DNA of 64,000 bases from Edaphochlamys debaryana (taxonomy: Eukaryota; Chlorophyta; Chlorophyceae; Chlamydomonadales), in the NCBI GenBank assembly GCA_016858145.1, contig JAEHOE010000015.1:496001-560000 (forward strand), read 5' to 3'. This document shows, piece after piece, positions 24,010-36,213 of this stretch. Position 1 is the stretch's first letter. Each line of letters opens with the position of its first letter. The translations under genes were made by a program, and so were the position numbers. The notes beneath the pieces were generated by a model. It was not told where the DNA came from. It was given only the letters and a program-made list of their open reading frames with translations, and ran no database searches.

Positions 24010-25074
24010 GACTGGGATGCAGGTTTACGAGCATGTGCAGTGCATGGCCCATGACGAATAGTCCATGAGCAGTCCTGAGCAGGGTGCAATCTTTACAGTC
24101 CGCTAGGGCGCTTGACACGAAGGTGAAGGGATTTGTACCCTGCGTTGTTCCTAGCACGTATGATGCATTCATGACTTGCGGAGTTTTACCAACTGGGATG
24201 CAGACTTGGTAGTGATATGGTAGAGGCGAATAGCCAGCATGGAGAAGGACAGGGGCAATGTTGCCGGCTTCACGTCGTGGGCTGCTGCTACAGTCTTGCG
24301 GAGTCAATCAGGCCCGGTCTTTACATGCAAAACGTGCTGCCATGGTTCCTTCGTCGTTACGTGTTACCGGTAGTAGCACGAAGTCAGGTTGCGCATGCAA
24401 GCTGCGCTGGGCAGTCTGACGGAGGGGAAAGGGAGGTGAGGGCCAATGTGTGACGGGCTGCTCGTGTAAGCCGGGGAACGCAGGCGCAGTGAACGCCTGC
24501 CTGCCCTGGGTCGCGGAACCGGAAGCCCTCAGTGGAATGGGTGTGTACGACGAGGACTACAGCATGGTACGTGGCATGCAGTGCTGGACTGTGCTGTTCA
24601 ATTAATACCGTCCTCTCCGCCCCCTCTGAAGTAGCCATGGAGCAGAGGCAGGGGTGTTGAAGTCCGTGAAGATGGCATGCTGGCGGCGGAGTCGTGTACC
24701 TTGAGCTGTAAGCCGTTTGGGAGGAGGAGGAGGAGGGCCTTGGCGTCCATCGTGGCGTACCATCAACCGTAGGGCAGAGGTCAGCTCCTCAGAGGAGCGA
24801 GCAGGGGAGCGGGGCTAGGGCAGACGTGCACGTGGCCGTTGGCCGTACTACACAGCATCTCCTAGCGCAACCGTTCCCACCATGTATCTGCAGAGCACTT
24901 TGAGAACACACTGCAGCATTTGTTGCGGCTTGCAATCTGCTTGTTAGTTGAAGCTGTTGAAGCCCGCAACCACCTCTGCAACACCCAGCGCATGCCAGTA
25001 GCTCTTTTGATGGTCCTCAGTAGCAATGACATCACGTAGCTCAAAGCGCTGCGCATCCGCAGCGTGTGAAAAGG
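24010..25074. other. WR3-WR4 spacer
   Basis: No gene, RNA or clear repeat seen in about 1.06 kb. The first ~60 bases resemble the 3' flank of WR1/WR2 and belong to the remnant at 23345-24009. The rest is unassigned; the last 200 bases should include the WR4 promoter. Confidence 0.4.
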
Positions 25075-26365
25075 ATGTCGCCGGCGGAGCGCCCCGAAGA
25101 GATGCTACTGCCCGTGCCTGAGGTGTACGGGGCTATTCTGCTTACGCTGGACGAGGTGCAACAACTTGCGGCTGTCAAAGCTACGCTCGACGCCCTTGAT
25201 GGGGTACGCGCAAACAGCAAACTGGGCCTGCGAGGCGCATTCGTGGCAATACAGCTTGGTAACAACCAAGCAGGCACAGAAGCGATCACCGTCAGACGCC
25301 TGGAAGCCATCGGTGAGGTTGTGCATGCAATCGTGTCTTACTTGGGCGCCCAAGTAAGAACTAACGCAAACTCCCCTTCCTGTCGCGCCCAGATCTCGAC
25401 CATGGGGAGGTTCGCGTGGATGGCGGCAGCGAGGTGCACCCCCTGGCCGCAGTGCTGCCCGGGCCGCCCACCGCCCAGCAGTGGCGGGGGGCGTGCAGGG
25501 CGCTGGCGGGCAGGCTGCTGCGGGGGGAGGCGGAGCACGTGACCGCGGCAGAGGTGGGCCGGGGGGCGCAGCCAGAGCTGTGTAGGTAGATATGTGCCAC
25601 CTCTTCGCACCTCTCAGCCCTTCCTTCCCCACCCACAGCTTTGGTCCGTGTGCGAGCGCCTGGCGGTGCTGCAGCGCTGCGGAGCTGCCGGCCCCGGGGC
25701 AACCCCTGGACGCCGCCCGTCGCAAGGCGCTCGAGAGGGTGCTGTCAGCATGTGAGATGGACTCACGCACGTGGGAGCTGTGGCGGCAGGAGCTGGGGAA
25801 GTGGCGGTGGGACGCGGAGCGGGCTGCTGAGCTCGCCGCCACAGGCGAGGTCATGAAGCCGGGACCCGAGCCATCGCTGGAGCCGCAGATGGCGCTGCAA
25901 AGCCCAAAACCATCGTCCGACCAGGGGGGACCTCAACGGGGCTCGGTGCCGGCCGCCCAAGGCCGCCGAGAGTCCAGCTGCGAGGGTGCAGCGGCCAGGG
26001 AGACGGGGCCAGAGCCAGTGGCAGCTGTGCAGCCGCCGACCCTGCTGCAGCCAGAGCAGCCACTGGCAGAGCCTGGGGCGGGGCGAGGCACCTCGGCGCA
26101 CCTCGCGACAGCAGCAGCAAGGCCTCCGCTGGAGGCTGCAAGCAGCGCGCCGCTACCGCCGAGGTCACCGGATGTGCCATCGCACCTAAGCCTGGCAACC
26201 TCCGCCAGCGAGCTCCCGGCAACCTGCCTCTCCCACCGCCCCTCCACACGTACGGTGGCTGAGCCGGCCAGCGAGCGGGACCGCTCTCGCTCTCGCTCCC
26301 ACTCACGTTCCCGCCGCCGTCACCAGTCGCAGTCCCACCACCGTTTGGACTCCGCATCCCCTACC

Positions 26366-27227
26366 CAGGGGGGGTGCGCCTCTGCAGCTTTTGACCATAT
26401 GCCCCTCCGCACCTCCGGACCCCCCGCATCTAATAGAGGAGCATGAAAGCTGCCGATTGACACCTTGTCGTACAAACTTTGGGGGGGTCGGGGGGGTGGG
26501 GGGTGGGGGGGTGTCCGGGGGGGGCCGGCCAACTTTATTAAACTTTGATCCCATTGCAAATTTCGCGTCCGCAAACTCACTGCTGGACTCCCCTTGCGGT
26601 TCTCTATCGTTTACGCACGTCCGCGCACCTAGACCTTTAAACTACGCCGAGCTGCAAATCACATGCCGACATGCCGGTCACGACCCGAAGCCATTGCACC
26701 CTAGCCGGTGCAGATAAGCCGCCCAATGCAGTAGTGGATATCGATAGAGAAGTCAGCAGCGAGAAGTCGTGCGAGAGGGACGGGGGGAAGTGCACTAACG
26801 TGCCCATGGTGTGCGAGACACAGCATGCCCAAGCACTGGGCCACAAGGCACTCGGGGGTCGCGGCCGAGGCTGCCGGCCAAGTTTGAGCTAGGGGAGAAG
26901 GAGAAGGCAGGGCCTGCTCTGGGCCTGCTCTGGGCCTGCTCTGGGCCTGCTCTGGGCCTGCTCTAGGCAGCTGTCGGGTGTGACGGCTGGGGGCTGCAAC
27001 GGCTTGGGGCTCGGGGCTGGCGGCTGCGACGGCTGGCCTTGGGACGTGGTTACTTGGGCGGAAAAGATGGTATGCAATAGAGCTTTACGAAAGGACCCCC
27101 AAAACACGTTGTCGTGCACAAAAACCGCGTGCCGTACAAGCAAGGGGGGGGTGGGGGGGTCCCCTCGGGGGCTTGGGGACCCAAAAGGTGGCATATGGTC
27201 ATGAACTTCTTCTTCGCACCCCCCCTG
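26366..27227. mobile_element. hAT-like non-autonomous element (MITE) in WR4
   Basis: The ends are CAGGGGGGGTGCG and its exact complement CGCACCCCCCCTG, and an inner TGACCATATGCC pair is also inverted. The flanks are direct repeats CCCTACC (26359-26365 and 27228-27234), extendable to 8 bp if one terminal base is assigned differently. CAGGG termini with 7-8 bp duplications suggest the hAT superfamily. No transposase is encoded. Removing the element and one repeat joins the RS-coding frame exactly. The interior contains two G-rich blocks (about 26481-26526 and 27143-27175). Confidence 0.75.
26910..26964. repeat. 11-bp tandem repeat, five copies
   Basis: GGGCCTGCTCT repeated five times without change, inside the hAT-like element. 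It is probably replication slippage after insertion. Confidence 0.85.
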
Positions 27228-28619
27228 CCCTACCCGGTCCATGTACGGATCAAGGTCCCCATCCCGATCCCGCCCTTGACCCCGCTCGACGACCCGGTCC
27301 AGCTCCCGGGGGCGGCGGGAACGCTCTCGGTCCCCGTCTCCCGCCAGCGCTAGGGCGGAGCTGGCACGCTCCGGCGCAGACCACGTCCACCGCGACTGGC
27401 GCACGGAGGAGGACTGGGCGGCGGACGTCCACCGCCTCCTCATGCGCCAGCCGGGTTGCAAGATGGCATGGTTGGAAATTGCAAGGTGGGTGTGCAACAA
27501 GGATGTGTGGGCCGCAAGGGATGCTGGTTTGGTGAGGACGTGGTACACTCCTTGCACGTTCCTCTCATGCAGGGCTGGGTTCGAGATCCCCGGCCGCTCA
27601 AGCCATCTGGAAGCTCCCTGACCGGCTTCCTGTACAGTTTCCGGGACCTCTGGACGCTGTCCGACCCCAACCGGCCCAAGGACCAGCCCCTCGAGCTCAC
27701 CGCCATAGCGCCGGGGGAGGCGGAGCGAGGCCGCAGCCGCGAGCGCTCTCGGGCTGAGCAGGGCCGCCATGGGACCGGCAGCGTGTCTGGCTCACCACCC
27801 CGGAGGCAGGAGCCGCGGCAAGGGAAGGAAAGGGACAGCAGCTCCGAGGCTCGGGAACGCCGCAGAGCCCAGGGAGAGGCTGGGGACTCACGTCAGCGAG
27901 AGCGGCGGCGGTCAGAAACCCACAGCCCTGCCCGCGAGCGCCTGCACAGCCGGGACCGGGACCGGGAGCGAAGCCAAGGCCCCATGTGCGGCCCCCAGCA
28001 AGAGCCGGAAGGGCGCGTGGAGCGTGACCCGCACCTCGAGCAGGAATGGCCCATCGTGCAGGCCTGGGCGGAGTCCGTGTACCGCTTCGCGCGCAAGCAG
28101 CCCGCGTGCACGGTCACAGCCACACAGCTCGAGGGGTGAGTGGGCATGGTCTGTTGAGGGCGTGTGCTTCGAAGTGGGTGTGATCGTTGCGGGTTGCATG
28201 TGGGCATCAATCGGAAGCAGGTTTTCTCGTGGTTCTTATCGGCTCATGAGGCGCTCTGGGTGCCGCTGACTGTCTGGCCGGTCGTTCGTTTGCCCTTGAC
28301 AGTGCCAACCTGGGAGTGCCGAGCAGGCTGCAGGGGGTGTACACGCTGCCAGCCCTGCTGTCGCGTCCCGAGTTCCGGGCGCTCTGGGCGGAGGGTGGCG
28401 ATGCTGGCCCCGGCCAGCCACTGAAGCTCACCGCTCCGCCGGCGGCTCTGGAGCCCTGGCTCAAGCAGCAGCGGAGCCTGGAGCTGCGGCGGGCGCACCA
28501 GTGGGAGCGACATATGCAGCAGGGGCGGGAGCGCGAGTGGGAGTGGGAGCTGGAACAACAGCGGCACCGGGCCTGGCAACGGTACCGAGAATGGGAATGG
28601 GAACGGCAACGACAACGGC

Positions 28620-29790
28620 AATGGGGTCCAGAGCGGGACCTGGATCGAGACTTGGACCGGGCCCCAGAGCGGGACCTGGATCGAGACTGGGACCGGGCCC
28701 CAGAGTGGTACCTGGGTCGAGACCGGGACCGGGACCTCGAGCAGGACCGGGACCGGGGCCCAGAGCGGGACCGGGATCGAGACCGGGACCGGTACCCAGA
28801 GCGGGATCGAGACCGGGACCGGGACCTCGAGTGGGACCGGGGCCCAGAGCGGGACCGGGATCGAGACCGGGACCGGGACCCCGAGCCGGACCGGGACCGG
28901 GGCCCAGAGCGGGACTGGGATCGAGACCGGTACCGGGACCTCGAGCGGGACCGGGGCCCAGAGCGGGACCGGGATTGAGACCGGGACCGGGACCTCGAGC
29001 AGGACCGGGACCGGGGCCCAGAGCGGGTCCGGGATCGAGACCGGGACCGGTACCCAGAGCGGGATCGAGACCGGGACCGGGACCGGGGCCCAGAGCGGGA
29101 CCGGGATCGAGACCGGGACCGGGACCGGGGCCCAGAGCGGGACCGGGATCGAGACCGGGACCGGGACCTGGATCGAGACTGGGACCGGGCCCCAGAGCGG
29201 GACCTGGATCGAGACCGGGACGGGGCCCCAGAGCGGTACCTGGATCGAGACCGGGACCGGGACCTGGATCAAGACTGGGACCGGGCCCCAGAGCGGGACC
29301 GGGATCGAGACCGGGACTGGGACCAGGGCCCAGAGCGGGACCGGGATCGAGACCGGGACCTGGACCCCGAGCGGGACCGGGACCGGGGCCCAGAGCGGGA
29401 TCGAGACCGGGACCGGGACCGGGGCCCAGAGCGGGACCGGGATCGAGACCGGGACCGGGGCCCAGAGCGGGATCGACACCGGGACCAGGACCGGGGCCCA
29501 GAGCGGGTCCGGGATCGAGACCGGGACCGGGACCCAGAGCGGGATCGAGACCGGGACCGGGACCGGGGCCCAGAGTGGGTCCGGGATCGAGACCGGGACC
29601 GGGACCCAGAGCGGGATCGAGACCGGGACCGGGACCGGGGCCCAGAGCGGGACCGGGACCGGGACCGGGGCCCAGAGCGGGACCGGGACCGGGACCGGGG
29701 CCCAGAGTGGGACCGGGACCGGACCCGGGGCCCAGAGTGGGACCGGGACCGGGACCGGGGCCCAGAGCGGGACCGGGACCGGGATCGTGA
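28620..29790. repeat. Coding minisatellite of Arg-Asp repeats in WR4
   Basis: About 1.17 kb built from hexamers such as CGGGAC and CGAGAC with CCAGAG spacers, arranged in higher-order units ([16 protein letters not shown], with DLDRD and YPERD variants). In the WR4 frame it encodes alternating Arg-Asp, extending a short RE/RD-rich linker found at the same place in WR3. The frame is open except for TGA 28976-28978 (CGA to TGA). Long open frames in other frames and on the minus strand are by-products of the repeat. Confidence 0.9.
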
Positions 29791-30378
29791 GGTGGAGCGG
29801 GGTGGGGCTGAGAAGATTGAGGACCGGGACCATCAGGGCGCTGCGCCGAGGCTGCAGTACCGCTTCCCGTCGGCGGTGCTGCAAGGGCCGTCAACGGCGG
29901 AGGACCTGGAGGCGGACTACGTGAGCAGGCTGGCGCTGCACCTGGCCCAGCAGCCTGACCACTCCATGACCATAACGGAGATCGCTACGTAAGGCCGGGT
30001 GGGGTTTCTGCCTCAATGGGGCGGCAGTCACACTCTGTTCCCACTTCCAGCGCTGTTACCCAGTGCTGTACAACCGATAGCAAGGGGCTGTTTCATCAGG
30101 CTTTGCTCATCAACCACAACGTGTTGGCCTTGTCGAAGCACGCGGCCTGCAGAGTGCAGATAGGCAGACAGTCAGATGCACTGCCCTGTGCCCCGCCTGC
30201 CCTCAGGACTGCGTCACTTCGCATCCCCAAGAAGGTACTTGACGGCCGGGGGCCCATGACCTGGTTCAAGGAGCTCACCGAAGCATGGACCGTCAGCTTT
30301 CGCCCCCCTCCCAGGCTCACCCTGAGGCCGGGTGCGCTAGAGGCCCTGGGGCTGGCGCCTGTCCGTGGGGGCGCGTAA

Positions 30379-32233
30379 GGCGGCCCTCGTTACTTTGTGT
30401 AGCAGCGATTGAAGCATGGACACGGCCTAGAGAAGGAAGCTGCCAGGCAACGGTTTGGGCAAGGGGAGGTGCCGTAGCCGCCTCGTGGGATTGAGCCCAG
30501 CACGGCAGCAGGTAGGCCGTAAAGGCCACGGCAGCTTGGGCCGCATGGGTTCGGGGACGCAGCTTTGGAAATTTGTACCGATATCACCTTCACCCTCGGA
30601 CACCTGAACCCATAATGCACGTACTGACACTGGTGGTGTGGTGGTGTTCAAGTTGCCTTTCGGTGCCTGTGGGAACGGCAGAGTGGGGGAACTCAGGGGG
30701 CCCTTCAAGGACAACGGGAGACAACTGCAGAGCATGGGTAGCGATGAGGGCAACGGCCACCTGTGCGGCTCGTGGCGGGGTCTTGCCTGTCTGGCGTTTG
30801 CCCGTGCGACGCTAGGGGCATTTTGGTGGGATGTGGTGACGCTGTGCCGGGTGGTGTGGGTTTGGGGCTGCTCTCGACGTGCCTGGATGTGCTTGGCCCT
30901 TCACAGAACACCGGCCCCTCGCGGGCCCAGACCGCTTTCCAGACAATTGCGCTTGGTAGGCCAAGCGCCAGAATAGAAGTTTTGAGGGGTCTTCCCCTCG
31001 GCGACCCCCTAGCAGTGGTTCAACGACCTACAGTTGGCTGTTGATAGGGTGGTGCTGGTATGGGAGGGCCATACCCGGTAGGTGGCGCTTTACGCTTAAC
31101 CCCTCTCAGCTGGTGCTCGGAGGCGGTTCCTGCTGTAACCATCGCATCCTGTCTGGCAGGGGGCTAGGCGGGGAGTTGACAGGTAAATGGGATTTGACAG
31201 GTAAATGCTGCGCTGGCTGTGAAGGGCGTGAAAGCAGAGCAGAACGATGTGGTGGAGCAGTAGAGTCTGGGAGCAGGTAGAGTCTGCGGTCCCGCTAATA
31301 GATAGGTTGATAACATGTTTGCCTTCGCCAAGACCTTAACTTAGACGATGGACCATCAAGTCCGGCAAGTGCAAAGTGTTGCAACTACCGCACCAACAAC
31401 GGAAACGAAGCGAAGTGCTGGCAGGGGCCTAGGCTGGAGCCGTTGTGCTGGGACAGGGAGGTGCGAGGAAGCGTATGCAACTGGAAGGAAAGGAGACGCG
31501 TTGAGGACCGTTGGAGGATTCATGAGAGTGGGCTGTGGTAACTGTGGACGTGCGAGACGGACAGCATGCGGGAGGAAAGGGGCTCTCACACGAGAGCTAG
31601 CCGTTTGGGCTAGCTAGAGTGCAGCTATCCGGGTCAGGGCGGGTCCCACCGCGGCGCCCGCGGCTTCACAACTGAACTCAGGGAGGGGGCAGGGCAGGAG
31701 GGCAGGGCTGGGGCTGAGCTGAGCCCGGGTAGCTGAGCCCGGGTAGGGGCCCTGCCGTTCAAGCTAGGGGGCGGCGTGCTGGCTTGCAGGGGGTAAGCCC
31801 GTGAGGTTGGCTGTCAAGCCACGGCGTTCAGCTGCCGTGTACCCCGCTGGGGTCCCTCATTGTAACCACCGAGGACCGAGCTGGGGCTGAGCTGGGGCAG
31901 AGGAGGGGGAGCCCGGGATGCGGGGGTTCTGTGCTCGCAGGGGCCGTGCAGCGTAGTCCGGACGACGACGAAGGGGGATGCAGCTGAACGCAACTAGGCT
32001 GTGCGCATCGCAACAGAAAGAGGGAGAGGCCGAGCGACCGGCAGGAGCAAGCAGCCGCACGGGTGATCTTAAGGGCCGCAGGGATGCGGGGGAGGGGATT
32101 GTGGCAGTTGGCCTTTTCATCATTTGAGCAAACTCCGATACTTCTGCCAGGTGGCCTTTGCTAGGACTTTGCATCTTCGCGGACTGTACAAGCTGCTGGG
32201 AGTAGGAGCATGACCGACAAGTACTAGGAGGAC
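30379..32233. other. WR4-WR5 spacer
   Basis: No supported gene in 1.85 kb. Several open frames exist but show no domains or family similarity. It contains a short direct repeat (TTGACAGGTAAATG, near 31176 and 31194), a duplicated GCTGAGCCCGGGTA near 31714-31742, and the LINE fragment at 31722-31879. Confidence 0.45.
31722..31879 (+). mobile_element. Truncated LINE 3'-end fragment with 15-bp flanking repeat
   Basis: Contains GGCTTGCAGGGGGTAAGCC (the LINE 3' hairpin with one wobble pair), CGTTCAGC and CCTCATTGTAACCACCGAGG, all in LINE order. It is flanked by GCTGGGGCTGAGCTG at 31707-31721 and 31880-31894, a likely target-site duplication. The few bases between CCGAGG and the right repeat are unexplained. 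Confidence 0.6.
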
Positions 32234-35200
32234 ATGGAGGACGATTCCCCACTTGAACTCTTGCCTGTGTCCGAAGTGCTGAGTGCGGTGCTGGTGAACA
32301 GAGATGAAGCTCGACTGCTTGCGGCGGTCAAGAAGTCGCTCGACGAGCTCGAGTTCGCGCGGGAAATTTGCTTTCAAGGCGCCTTTGTCGCGCTCTCACC
32401 AGCAAGCACGAGTGGCGACAAAACAACGACCATCCGGAGGCTTCATTCTATCAGTGAGATATGTCGGACTGACGGTCGTTCGCCGGACCATGCCACCGAC
32501 CCGCGTGCGTGGCCAGCCCCACTGACCCTTCCACCATTCGCAGGCTTATCCCCGCAGCTGGTGCGTGTGGATGGCGGCAGCGAGGTGCACCCCCTGGCCG
32601 CAGTGCTGCCCGGGCCGCCCACCGCCCAGCAGTGGCGGGAGGCGTGCAGGGAGCTGGCGGGCAGGCTGCTGGGGGGGGAGGCGGAGCACGTGACAGCGGC
32701 AGAGGTGCGCTGGGGGCCGCAGGGCGGAGCTACGTGGGTGTATACGTGCCACCGTTCCTTACGCCTTGGTCCTTCCTATCCTCCCTGCAGCTGCGGTCCG
32801 TGTGCGAGAGCCTTGCGGTGTTGCAGCGGTGCGCTCTTTGCGTCCCGCCCTCCGAGGAAGCGCTCGATGCCACCCGGCGGACGGCACTGGAGGATATCCT
32901 CGTCAACCGGGCCATGCCCGCGCACACATGGGAGCTGTGGCGTCAGCAGCTGATGGAGTGGCGGTGGGACCCGGAGCGGGCCGCTCAGGTCGCCGCCACC
33001 GGCGGGCCCGTCGAGCCGGCATCGGAGCAAGTCTCGGCTCCGCTCACGGCTCCGCCGCCGCCGACCCCGCAGCAACCTGACCAAAAGGCGGCTGTACCTT
33101 CGGACCCGCAGAGCCGTACATCGTCGGAGCCCCACCGAGGCTGTGCCACGCAGGTGCAGGCGGCGGCGTCCGCAGCTGCGTCCCATGCGGCTGCGAGTGG
33201 GAGCCCGGCAGAGGCGGCCCAGGTGGGAGGGCCATACCCTGGGGCCGGGGACGGAGCGGACCGCCGGTCCGGAGGAGCCAGCGGCAGCCGCGAGGCTCAG
33301 GCGCCTGCGTCAGCGGAGCCCAAGCCCGGGGCCAGGTGCACTGAAAGTCAGAGCCCACAGACCGAGAGGCGGGCGCTGGACACTGCTGAGCCCAACTCTA
33401 GGGCCGGGGGCACGGGCCGCCAGCCCCCGCAGCCGGGCACGGTGGACACGGCTGACAGTGAGGGAGGCTCTGGCAAGCGGAGGCGGAGCGTGCCCCTTGC
33501 ATCTCCTCATGCGCCCGAACCCGACCGGCGGGCCGAGGCGGCTGCGGTGGGGCCTGCAGGAATCGCCGCGGTGGCAGAGGCCAGGGGCGCCAGGCGACAG
33601 CGGCTGGGCCTGTCACCCGCCGGATGCCCGCCCTCCACCTCCGGCCAGCGCAGGTCGCGAGGCTCCTCCCCATCACCCACGCCCCGCTGCTCCCGCTCAG
33701 GCGCAGAGGCGGGGCAGGGGCAGGGGCAGGGTCACAGCAGCCGGCGCGGCACTCAGTCTCGCTCGCGCACCCGCTCCCGCTCGCGCTCCCAATCCCGGCG
33801 TGGGCAGGGGCTCTGACGCTCCCCGCAGAGGCAGCAGGGGCGCTCCCGCTCCCCGCGGTCGAGGCAAGGTCGCTCCCGCTCAAGGTCCCGCTCACGGTCC
33901 CCGTCTCGCCGAAATGCCGTGGGGCCGCGGCCTGCCTCTCCACCCCGACCCCGTGTGGGCGGCGGGGAGGCTGGTCACACCTTCGGTCACGCCGCCCGAG
34001 ACTGGGTGACGCTGGAGGCCTGGGCGGAGGACGTGCACCGGTACCTCATGGCCACGCCCCACCGCACGAGGTCATGGGTAGACATCGCCAGGCAAGCGAG
34101 GGCTTGTTTGGGCAGGGGTGGGTTTGGGTGAGGCCGTCTGGGTAGGCCCATCCAGGCCCAGGCCCGCCATGGCAAGCGCTGCCTTGGGCCTGACCTCGAG
34201 GCCTGACCTGCCTTTGTCCTCTTTTGTTGGGTGTCCTCACCTCAGGGCTGGTTTCGAGATCCCGAGCAAGTTTCGCGGCGCACTGTCGCTGACCGGCTTG
34301 CTCTACCGCTACAAGCACCTGTGGACGCTGTCCGACCCCCAGCGGCCCAAGCACATGCCCCTCGAGCTCACCGCCATACCACCGGAGGAGGCGCGGAACG
34401 CCGGTGGAGCTGAGGGGGGGGCCAAGTGGCGGACAGTGGAGGACTGGGCGCGTGACGTCCGCCGCTTCCTCATGTCCCAGCCCGGGCACAAGATGGCCTG
34501 GGTTGACATCGCCAGGCAAGACTGGGGGTGGCACCAGAGTGCCAGTGATAGCGGCAGCTCTCTGGAAGTTACCAGCAGCAACACGCTCCCCGCACCGTAC
34601 TCAGCTAGTGCGGGTTCAGTCTTTGTGAGGCAGGCAGCGTCGGTGTCTGTGCATGTCTCGCAACCGTTGCTGTGCGGACTGCAGGGCTGGCTACGAGCTT
34701 CCCAGCCGGTTTCAAGGCAACCTGTCCCTGACTCGCCTGCTCTACACCTTCTCGGACCTCTGGACGCTCTCCGACCCCAACCGGCCCAAGCACGTGCCCC
34801 TCGAGCTCACCGCCATACCGCGTGGGGAGGACCGCGACCGGGGGCCCCTCGAATGCAGCAGCCAGAGGGTCTCGCCTCCGCCGCTCGGGCAGGAGGCGCA
34901 CCGTTCCCAGCCCGAGGGCGGCAGCGCTGACAACGCTCCGCCACCACCTGACACCGGGGCACCCGAGCTGGGCCGACGGCGGTCGGGGCCCCGTGACCGT
35001 GCCGCAGAGCAGCCTGGGCCGTGCGCTGCACGGGACGCCAACCAGCCTGGCGAGGATGACCGTGAGAGGGCTGAGGCGGGGCGTGACCAGGCCAGACGTA
35101 CGCCGAACAGCCAGCCTCGTGCTTGGCGCTCTGTACCGGCCTGGGCAGAGGACGTCCAGCGGCTCCTGCTGGAGGCGCCCGGCGGCAGCATGCCATGGGC

Positions 35201-36213
35201 AGACATGGTCAAGTAAGCGCTGCAATGGGATGGCGCCGTTTGACCTCCGCTCACGCCATCCGGTCTCACGCCCCGTGCCGCCCCTGCGGGCCCGCTATGC
35301 GACACACCGCTCATTCAGACGCCTTGAACCTCTCGCTCGACCAATCCCAGGGCCGGCTACGGCATGCCCGCCGACTTCATGCCGCACCTCACCACGGAGA
35401 CCTTTCTGGGCCGCTTCCCAGACCTGTGGCTCGTTGCGAGGACTAGCCTGGTGCTCACCGCCATCCAGCCTCAGCCCCTGCGTCACCGCAGCCGCAGCCG
35501 CAGTCCGCAGCGCTCGCCCAGGGCTGCGGCGCACAGAGCGGTTGACGCGCGACAGGCGGAGGGCCGCGGCCGAAGCGCGGCGGCGGGGCGGCCGAGCGCC
35601 GCAGGCGGCGGGGGTGGCGGGGCAACGGCCCGTTCTAGTGGGAGTGGCGTAGGCAAGACGGAGGTCGAGTGGCCCGTCGTGAAGGCCTGGGCTGTGTACG
35701 TGTACCGCTTCCTGCTGAGACAGCCCCGCCACTGCGCAACCACAGCCCAGCTGCTCGAGTGAGTTTGGCGCAGCGTTGCTCAGCAGCGGGGAGCGGTCGG
35801 ATGGATGGGGCGGCGCGGCTGTATGCCTTGCCTAGTGTGCACCTCTCTCGCACTTCACGCCCCATAGCCATCACCTCAAAACTCCGCGCTGGGGACCTAG
35901 CTTGCACCCGGCAAATAAACACGGCCCTTTATCTTCCCCGTGCCTTTGCAGCGCCGGCTTGGACGTGCCGAAGCAGCTGCACTGGGGCTACTCGCTCCTG
36001 GACTTCCTGAACGGACCGGAGCTGCGGGCGCTGTGGACGGTCGAGAGCGGCACTCCGGGCAGGCCTCAACCGAGTGTTACGGCCCTGCCGGGTGCACTCG
36101 AGCCGTGGCTGCAGAGGCAGCGAGCGCTGGAGCGGGAGCATGTGCGGGGACGGGAGCGGGAGCGGGAGGGACGGGAGGGGCAGCGGGAGCGAGAGCGAGA
36201 GCGAGAGTGGTAG
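32234..36213 (+). CDS. WR5: RS-rich winged-helix-repeat protein, premature stop and lost C terminus
   Basis: Exons inferred: 32234-32453, 32544-32704, 32791-34091, 34246-34515, 34685-35212, 35351-35758 and 35952-36213. The A domain is shorter and more divergent (LELLPVSEVLSAVLVNRDEA); B is canonical except GRLLGGEAE; the C segment diverges (CALCVPPSEEALDATRR). The RS tract at about 33650-33910 contains TGA 33814-33816 where WR7 has an open codon; the same frame continues through four winged-helix-like repeats. The introns at 34092 and 34516 have GC donors. The protein ends in an RE-rich run at TAG 36211-36213 and lacks the terminal repeat present in WR1-WR4. Its end is only 266 bases from the 5' end of the LINE. 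Confidence 0.65.

Larger units (their letters stand above)
25075..30378 (+). pseudogene. WR4: WR-family copy with several disabling lesions
   Basis: Sister of WR3. Exon-equivalents: 25075-25312, 25393-25553, 25639-27485, 27573-28135, 28303-29988 and 30207-30378. Lesions against the paralogues are a 5-nt deletion near 25676 (the GTGCG block is missing), an 862-bp hAT-like insertion (26366-27227), a TGA in the RS region near 27273, a 1-nt deletion in the first winged-helix exon near 27598, and a TGA at 28976-28978. Domains otherwise follow the family, with three winged-helix-like repeats; exon 5 is swollen by a 1.2-kb RD-encoding minisatellite. The first winged-helix intron has a GT donor here. 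The last exon encodes LRIPKKVLDGRGPMTWF and looks intact. Some lesions could be assembly errors, but five together argue for a pseudogene. Confidence 0.7.

Noticed and set aside
28620..29790. CRISPR-like array
   Set aside because: Regular short repeats but no unique spacers, and it lies inside a eukaryotic exon. It is a coding minisatellite.
28244..29894. Very long open frames on the minus strand (Pro/Val-rich and Gly/Pro-rich) and a Gly/Pro/Arg frame on the + strand
   Set aside because: All lie on the WR4 hexamer minisatellite, which is free of stops in several frames by composition. Flanking codons match the WR family only in the Arg-Asp frame.
33143..34009. Alternative + frame over the WR5 RS region
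   Set aside because: Shadow of the true frame. The family frame resumes after TGA 33814-33816 and encodes the expected first winged-helix half.
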